A stretch of 34,387 bases of DNA from Amanita rubescens (Eukaryota; Basidiomycota; Agaricomycetes; Agaricales; Amanitaceae). Positions 28,737-34,387 of this stretch are shown piece after piece (the first letter of the stretch is position 1; every line of letters begins with the position of its first letter). Where the stretch lies: positions 1 through 34,387 of the forward strand of contig WION01000549.1 of NCBI GenBank assembly GCA_015039365.1, given 5' to 3'. The notes beneath the pieces were generated by a model. That model had not been told where the DNA came from. It did not search any database and saw nothing but the letters and a program-made list of their open reading frames with translations. Both the position numbers and the translations under genes were made by a program.

Positions 28737-31028
28737 ATAGGAATTGCGTCACGATGTCTAGAAGTAGATGTCATCAATAGAGATATGAAGGCGAGCGTAA
28801 CGCGTACCTCGCCTATTCGTCATACTGAGAGCCTAGAGCTCTCATACTCGCCATTGGAAGCCACTCCTGGCTTGCTGGCCTCAATTCCCGTAGCCTCCGT
28901 CGCGGATGGTCACGAAATAAAGCAGAGACGACTTGAACAAGCCGTCGAGACTAATAGACGCTCGGATGAGCATCTAGGAACTGAAAACTCAGTTTCGAAA
29001 GAGCCAGCAACGCCAGCTCTAGCAGAGACCTTGAGGCACGTTTGCGAGAGTCCCGTGAGCGACTGGAATGTCATTCAGGACGGTGTCATATGTTTCGCTG
29101 TCCTGCAAGAAGCTTCGGCAGCCGATAAAGCTGCTGGTGTGCTTCAACGATCTAATGAAGTAAAAACTCCATTTCGAGAGTTGAATATCGTCAGCGACGA
29201 CGATATAAGCGTGCGCTCACGCTCACCTACTCCCTCGGTGACCCCCTTGTTGCCAATGCACTCGTCTCCATCCTCCCACGCATTCCCAACGCAGCTTACG
29301 CCTAACGATGTCAAAACACGGCGAGGAGTAAGCAAGACAACTCACCAGGCTGAGACTCGCATGACAGTCTCGTCGAAAACGGCTAACCGGCCGTTCGATA
29401 AAACGCCGTCTGCGGATGGTATAGAACGCATTGATGAGCGTTCTAATGCGAATATAGGGCCTGCTGTTGAGCAAGCCCTAGCCTTCTTCTCAACTGAGGT
29501 GGGGGAGAGACGACGGGTGTCTGACGCCGTCATCAGTATCCATGATGGAGAAAAGGAAGACGAACGCTCACCCAGTCACTCGACAGCCTTCACGCCGCTT
29601 GCTCCCGCTCCCACTACTCCGTCCGTCCGTCCTACGCGTGCCGTGCCTCTTCTCCTGCCATCGGATGACATGATACCACCTATTGAGGTGATATCCGGAA
29701 GACGTAATCCAAATGTCGTCAGTAAGGCCTCAACAATGGATGAGTCATACTCACCTGGATCCGAACCCTTGACGGCTCACGCCGGGGTGTCAGATGGAGG
29801 GCAGCCTGCGAGAGCGGCTTCATACATTCGGGAGCGTTCGATTCGATGCTCCTCTGCTTTCGACGAACTCGTTCGTCGGACTCCAAAGGTTCCGCCGGAT
29901 AAGATAATGAAGTCCGAACCACTACGACATATCCCAGATGTTGTTAGTGAGAACGAGAAGGCGAGCGTAAGCATACGTTCACCTGAACTTTCGATGGAGA
30001 GCGCGTTGCCCTCTCGTTCGCAGCCTGAGGCTGTATCGTTGCAGCCTAACAAGGCTATAGTACCTGCCTTGTCTCAACCTGAGGTACAGAGAGCCGACAA
30101 GCTTTCTACGGAGTCTTCGGAGTCCGTTCAGCCAGATGACGGGGTCCGAGAAGACTGCTCCGTACAGCCCGTTGAAGCCGTAGTGGCGAATAGATGCTCA
30201 GCTGAGCATCTAGAGACCGAAAAGGTCTCGGTAGAGCCGGTTATACCAGCTCTAATAGAGGTTGAACAGCCTCTAGACTCCACCAAACGACAGCCAGAGC
30301 TATTGGTTGTCAGTAAAACAGAAACGAGTGCACGTTTGCACTCACCTATCCCCTCAACGGCCCTCACGCCGTTTGCTCTCTCGCCTGCCATCCTTTCGCA
30401 GGCCGATTCCCTCAGCGAGTCGAGCATGAGGCTCGACCAGCTAGTCTTGAAACCGCCGGACGATGGAGGCCCCCAACGGTATCCCTACAACGCCGTTAGC
30501 CTCCTATTCGCCTCGAGTGCTATCAGGACGCACTCACCTCCCGTCTCCAAGCCTGTCTTCTCCCGGGATTACCACTGCATCCTGAGCGTCGAGCGTTGGT
30601 GGTGGGCACGTTTCAAACCGCCAAACATGGCAGTCGCAGCTAAACGACGTAATGGTAGCGTCGTTAGTATAAACGCGAACGCAAGCGTTACAAAGCGCTT
30701 ACTATCAGCCAAGGCAGCACTCCCACCGCTTATTCCCTTGGCTGCGCACCTGTCGCAGATGCCTACCCTCCGCCGCTTGAGTCGTGCACTCCGAGTCATA
30801 TGGGTTCTTACGCCGCCCAATAGGGCAGCTTATAGGCAGTTTCTATACGAAGCTGTCAATACTCTGAATAAACGGGCAGACTCCATCACATACGTTGGCT
30901 GGAACGCGACAACACCTCATCGTCCTCCACATGTTCCTCGTCTCCGCGGCCCTTGCCTCTTACTGCAGGTCGTGGACGCCGGATGTCGCGTCGTCCCGTT
31001 TGATCGAGGCGGTCTTTGGACAGCATAA
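28737..31028 (+). CDS. Long ORF B, same frame as ORF A beyond one TAG
   Basis: In the same frame as ORF A. The first ATG is at 28785, but the frame is open from directly after the TAG. It continues the module series: SGRRNPNVVSK and PPDKIMKSEP match SGRHDINVVNK and PPDKLSEFA of ORF A. The C-end differs: a basic, helical stretch (RLSRALRVIWVLTPPNRAAY) that may be a separate domain. No known motif. ORF A plus B make 1526 codons with a single stop, which suggests coding constraint. Confidence 0.55.
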   Translation: MGIASRCLEVDVINRDMKASVTRTSPIRHTESLELSYSPLEATPGLLASIPVASVADGHEIKQRRLEQAVETNRRSDEHLGTENSVSKEPATPALAETLRHVCESPVSDWNVIQDGVICFAVLQEASAADKAAGVLQRSNEVKTPFRELNIVSDDDISVRSRSPTPSVTPLLPMHSSPSSHAFPTQLTPNDVKTRRGVSKTTHQAETRMTVSSKTANRPFDKTPSADGIERIDERSNANIGPAVEQALAFFSTEVGERRRVSDAVISIHDGEKEDERSPSHSTAFTPLAPAPTTPSVRPTRAVPLLLPSDDMIPPIEVISGRRNPNVVSKASTMDESYSPGSEPLTAHAGVSDGGQPARAASYIRERSIRCSSAFDELVRRTPKVPPDKIMKSEPLRHIPDVVSENEKASVSIRSPELSMESALPSRSQPEAVSLQPNKAIVPALSQPEVQRADKLSTESSESVQPDDGVREDCSVQPVEAVVANRCSAEHLETEKVSVEPVIPALIEVEQPLDSTKRQPELLVVSKTETSARLHSPIPSTALTPFALSPAILSQADSLSESSMRLDQLVLKPPDDGGPQRYPYNAVSLLFASSAIRTHSPPVSKPVFSRDYHCILSVERWWWARFKPPNMAVAAKRRNGSVVSINANASVTKRLLSAKAALPPLIPLAAHLSQMPTLRRLSRALRVIWVLTPPNRAAYRQFLYEAVNTLNKRADSITYVGWNATTPHRPPHVPRLRGPCLLLQVVDAGCRVVPFDRGGLWTA

Positions 31029-33625
31029 ATAGTCGACTTCCGAGTCGGCTATCCTGTTTATATGTAAATTATACATAAAGGTTATAATTAGGCTTTAAAA
31101 ATATTATAATCGAGTCATCTGGTGACTTACCCATCACAATCGACGTTAGACGGGACTCGCTTGAGCCGCCGTCTACAATATCGTATATACTCCTTATTTA
31201 AAGGGGGAAAGGACTCGGGCGAGTCGTTATCGATTCCCCTGGGTCCTAACACGGGGGAGAGCTTCAATAGGCTCCCCGATACAATCCAGTCCGAGAACTC
31301 ACCTGAGTCCTCACTAGACTCAGCGTGAACACTGAGTCTAACCCACGGGTCGACTACCAGTCCAGCCCGCAACGTCAGGACTCTGGTTGGAGTCCTTAGA
31401 CTTGTACGATCGAAAGGAACATGCCTGTATGACGCGACTCGATTAGCACATTGAGGCTCTGGAGGAATTGGACTTACAAGTCAACACCCCCCATTGAAAA
31501 TGATTTTCATTCTTATGATTCAAACGAATCATTTGAGCGATCATTTGCCCTGCGACCTTGGCCGCTAGACGACACAAGTCCAGGCTGGACCGAACGCGTC
31601 TATATATGCCGTTAATGAACACTAAGACGTATAACTGAGGGACTTACCTGTCCCGACTCCAAATTTCACCCGTCTTTAATACACTTCCTCTTCTTGAAGG
31701 GGAAGAGACTCGCAGCGAGTCGTTAGATTCGTTGTGATCCGAGCCTTATAGAGAATCTTAATAGATTCTCTTAAGATAACTTAGAGGACTTACCGAGTCC
31801 TCTACTGATCCTGTCGATCCTCTCCAACAGGCGCTGCAATTACGAATGTCATTTTTGCTTCCGTACCAGCACAAATGATTCGTCGCAATCTTGACGACGC
31901 GCTGAAGCTAGCATGAAGAAGCTTAACATCAGCGGTGGCGAACCTTTGCAACCTCAGTATATTAAGGATGCACAGAATGGCTTAGAGAACTTACCAAGTT
32001 CTCTACTAACCTCGTCGCGGCCCTCCTCGTATGCTGGTTGGCCCATTACTGCCGTGCGCGCGCAACGAGACCTTCGGGACTCCTCCGAGCCCGTATATAA
32101 TTTTTCCTTTTCTTAAAGAAGGGGAGAGGCCGGCTAGATGTCGATTTAACCCGACGCCGGTGTAGATCTCATAGAGAGTTCAATGAACTCTCTACCTCCC
32201 AATGGAAGGCTGTTCGAGTCTTCTATATCCGTAGTTCATCCCGCAGCTTGCGGTTCCGATAAGTCTTCCATCGCCGAGCGCGTACCTGTTCAACGTTGCC
32301 GATCAATACACTATTGGACTGAGGAATCGAGACGCACCTAGTCCAGAACTGTCCACGCAGCTCCTCGTCCCATTGCTGTTGCCTTGTGGAAACGAGAGGC
32401 GAGCCGACCCAAAGTCTTGCTCGCACGGACTGACCCAAAGTCTTGTCCGCAGAGCGACGGGCGACCCAAAGTCTACCCGTGGCTCATCTCTCGTATGTCG
32501 TGACGTGTTAAACGCCATAGGACTCTCTTCCGAGTCCTAATGTTGCTGTTGTCTTTCCACAGAGCGAATGAGAGAGGTCGACACATAGTCCAAACCTCGA
32601 GGCCGACAACCGTACGCACGAGAACCGGCCTTGAGTCCTTGTCTTCCTTGTCCAACGCTGCGAACGGCTGGTGCGAGCTCTATCTGCACCTGAACGCAGT
32701 CATAGCCAGTCAGTAACGGCGAAGGAAGGAAAGAGAAAGAGAAAGACGAGGGACGCACCATATAACCAAGCCGCCCTCACGCGGCTATTCTCCCTCCTCC
32801 TCTTCCTCCCCGGATCACAGTCGCAGGCTAGAAGGAACAAACGGCTCTTGTAGCCGTTACTATTCGGAGCTCTCGCTTGTGAGAGCTCTCATCACCGTTC
32901 TTATCGCTAGGGGCTCTAGCGATAAACAAGGCTTGACGCGCCTTGGGCGTGTCACATGACCTCCGGCTGTCGGCCCTAGCTATTGAGCCGACACCGGACT
33001 TCCTTCTTTAGAAGACTCACGCAACCATGCGCGAGTCGTCTAATGTCCCTCCTGCTGGGCCATCTTGAAGACGATTTGCGACGACACTCAAAACAATCTT
33101 GGACGATCGTCGCGCAAGACCTGTTCCAACGAGGACGCCCAATTTACTAGAGCGCGCTTGCACGCTCTAAATTCAGCCAGTCACACGATGTGACGACCTT
33201 CCATACTAGGAAGGAACGTCGAAATTCGACGCGCTCCTCGCGTCTAATGTTCTACTGGCTGTAGAACTTCACGAACACCTTCGTAGATGTTCGCTTTTGT
33301 GGTGGATAGACTCGTATGTTTATCCCCCAGCTTATTCTTAGATAAATTTAATTTTACTTCGGTGGAAATGATAATTTATCTATTATGCTGCATTAAATGT
33401 GCTTCTACACAATCTATACTTCTCTCTATGCATAGCCGTGATCTTCGGCTAATGGGGGAGGGGTTGGGGATCATTTTAGATGACCCACTTGATTTGTTTT
33501 CAAGTCTGAAGACATTTACACAGCTATCCTAGAAGAAAAACTGTAACTCAGCCTCGAGTTGAGTTCTTCTACTAGAAGAGATTTCCTTTTCTATGTGTAG
33601 ATTGGGCTCCTGAGTTCAATCTAGT
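31029..33625 (+). other. Non-coding hairpin array before the 3' LTR
   Basis: No ORF of note, but dense perfect stem-loops: TAGACTCAG/CTGAGTCTA (31315-31323/31332-31340), AGGACTC/GAGTCCT (31377-31383/31390-31396), GAGAATCT/AGATTCTC (31751-31758/31763-31770), TAGAGGACT/AGTCCTCTA (31782-31790/31796-31804), TAGAGAACTT/AAGTTCTCTA (31983-31992/31996-32005), TAGAGAGTTC/GAACTCTCTA (32172-32181/32185-32194), TAGGACTC/GAGTCCTA (32518-32525/32532-32539), AGCCGC/GCGGCT (32769-32774/32781-32786), GAGCTCTC/GAGAGCTC (32867-32874/32881-32888), TTATCGCTAG/CTAGCGATAA (32901-32910/32916-32925), GTTCTAC/GTAGAAC (33249-33255/33261-33267). Confidence 0.85.
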
Positions 33626-33634
33626 AGGGGAGAG
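33626..33634 (+). other. Polypurine tract of the second LTR element
   Basis: AGGGGAGAG directly before the 3' LTR, the expected plus-strand primer position. Confidence 0.75.
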
Positions 33635-33837
33635 TGTAACGGGTAGCCCGTTACCGTGCTCGATATCTCTCCATCTCTAGTTACTGTATATAGTATTCGT
33701 GACTGATGTGATGTGCGACGTATAGAGCACATCACTAACATGTATAAACAACTTTACTCTCTACTCGATACACGAACAATACAACTTGATTCAGTGTACT
33801 TCGAGTGGCGAGACATTATCACGGTACACCCGTGACA
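33635..33837 (+). repeat. 3' LTR, intact
   Basis: 203 bp. Perfect hairpins: GTAACGGG/CCCGTTAC (33636-33643/33647-33654), GTGATGTGC/GCACATCAC (33708-33716/33727-33735, loop 33717-33726) and TCACGG/CCGTGA (33819-33824/33830-33835). Confidence 0.95.
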
Positions 33838-34033
33838 GACCAGTTCACGATGTACGGATCAGGGGGGCATTGCAATGGGTAGCACGATGAACATGGCTGA
33901 TCACGGTTGATCACATCTGTACACGACGGTTCACAACGGTTCACGATGAACAAGAATGTACACTACATATTTTGTATATACATCCTTGATTTTGACCGAT
34001 ACCGTAAGTCATAAAAGTACGACCGATTTATGC

Positions 34034-34387
34034 TCATCTTGAGCGAGCTAGCTCCTCAATGTTCATGAACATTCTGTAGCCATTTGCCCAACGTTGGCTC
34101 TGCTGCAATTTCCTCGCCTTTTTTTCCTCATCTGTTGCCTTTTTTTCCCAAGCAGCATCAGACATGAATCCATTCTCGACCCATCGAAAAAGACCTCCTG
34201 CTACGTATTGCACAATGGAATAACGCTCCTCATGGCTTTCAATCGGAGTGTTAGAATGGCAGAGGACAGACGAGGGGATGAGAACGGTTGATCCAGCTGG
34301 GAAATTAACATAGAGTCCCAATTCCCAGAGCGCCAAGTGTCCTCCTTCTCTGCATCAAATGAACCAAGGGCTGTTATCGAACACCAT
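34034..34387 (-). pseudogene. TET/JBP-like 2OG-Fe(II) oxygenase-family C-terminus, frameshifted, cut by window edge
   Basis: The minus strand encodes LGLYVNFPAGSTVLIPSSVL then CHSNTPIESHEERYSIVQY and GGLFRWVENGF. This pattern, a His and later an Arg-x-Ser around a strand-rich GSTVLIPS segment, fits the end of the double-stranded beta-helix of TET/JBP-like oxygenases that are multiplied in mushroom fungi, where TET/JBP enzymes oxidise 5-methylcytosine. Upstream, CSITALGSFDAEK reads in a different frame; one base appears missing within 34341-34350. The tail is coiled-coil-like (KKATDEEKKARKLQQSQRW). The family assignment is from memory of the motif, so moderate. Confidence 0.5.

Larger units (their letters stand above)
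23586..33837 (+). mobile_element. Non-autonomous LTR element, hairpin-saturated, with nested insertion
   Basis: LTRs of 203 bp start TGTAAC and end GTGACA: 3' copy 33635-33837; 5' copy 23586-23673 joined to 26270-26384 once the insertion is removed (88+115=203). The target duplication GACCA lies at 23581-23585 and 33838-33842. A purine tract AGGGGAGAG (33626-33634) abuts the 3' LTR, setting plus orientation. The 7.25-kb internal part (26385-33634) has one long frame (26451-31028, one TAG) but no protease, RT, RNase H or integrase motif. It resembles LARD-type elements (large retrotransposon derivatives), which must borrow enzymes from another element. The 2.6-kb insertion is not part of the original element. 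Confidence 0.85.

Overview
The window looks like nuclear DNA of a filamentous basidiomycete, probably an Agaricomycete. Coding genes are cut by very short introns (about 41-75 nt, GTRNGT...YAG), a gypsy element with a chromodomain is present, and the families seen (a SNF2 ATPase, a TET/JBP-like oxygenase remnant) are ones that multiply in mushroom-forming fungi. No bacterial features, rRNA or tRNA were seen. About 19 kb of the 34 kb belongs to two LTR elements.

Layout. (1) 1-4596, minus: a SNF2-type helicase gene of about ten exons, with an acidic 49-residue tandem repeat in its tail and a frame-shifting G-rich microsatellite. (2) 5472-13919, minus: a complete, apparently recent Ty3/gypsy chromovirus with 424-bp LTRs that I read as identical, a 5-bp target duplication (GTTAT), Gag, Pol in the -1 frame and a third 735-codon ORF in the env position. 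Its primer site pairs with its own predicted mRNA 5' end, so it should be self-priming like Tf1. The first 956 nt of its predicted mRNA contain no AUG in any frame although the Gag frame is open through most of it. The element sits inside an older foldback repeat (5395-5466 plus 13925-15034). (3) 15.0-17.4 kb: repeat-rich DNA with (GGTT)n tracts and pieces of a spliced gene on the plus strand. (4) 18.0-19.3 kb: a diverged, hairpin-rich relic related to the second LTR element. (5) 19.6-22.1 kb: two unrecognised spliced genes, one on each strand. (6) 23586-33837, plus: an LTR element with 203-bp LTRs, a 5-bp target duplication (GACCA) and a polypurine tract, but no protease, reverse transcriptase, RNase H or integrase. 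Its 5' LTR is split by a 2.6-kb insertion exactly inside a hairpin loop. (7) 34034-34387, minus: end of a TET/JBP-like oxygenase-family gene with a frameshift.

The most unusual signal is in element (6) and the relic (4). The DNA is packed with short perfect stem-loops (stems 6-11 bp, loops 3-10 nt), often one every few tens of bases, across 26.4-33.6 kb, in the LTRs and in 18.3-19.3 kb. In diverged repeat copies the stems change on both sides while pairing and loop are kept (for example four hairpins with loop CCTCAC or CCTCTC and four different stems). This covariation points to conserved structure, or to a process that keeps restoring dyad symmetry, inside a 1526-codon reading frame broken by only one TAG and continuing into non-coding DNA. 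All gene models and hairpins were worked out by hand; no search or folding program was run.
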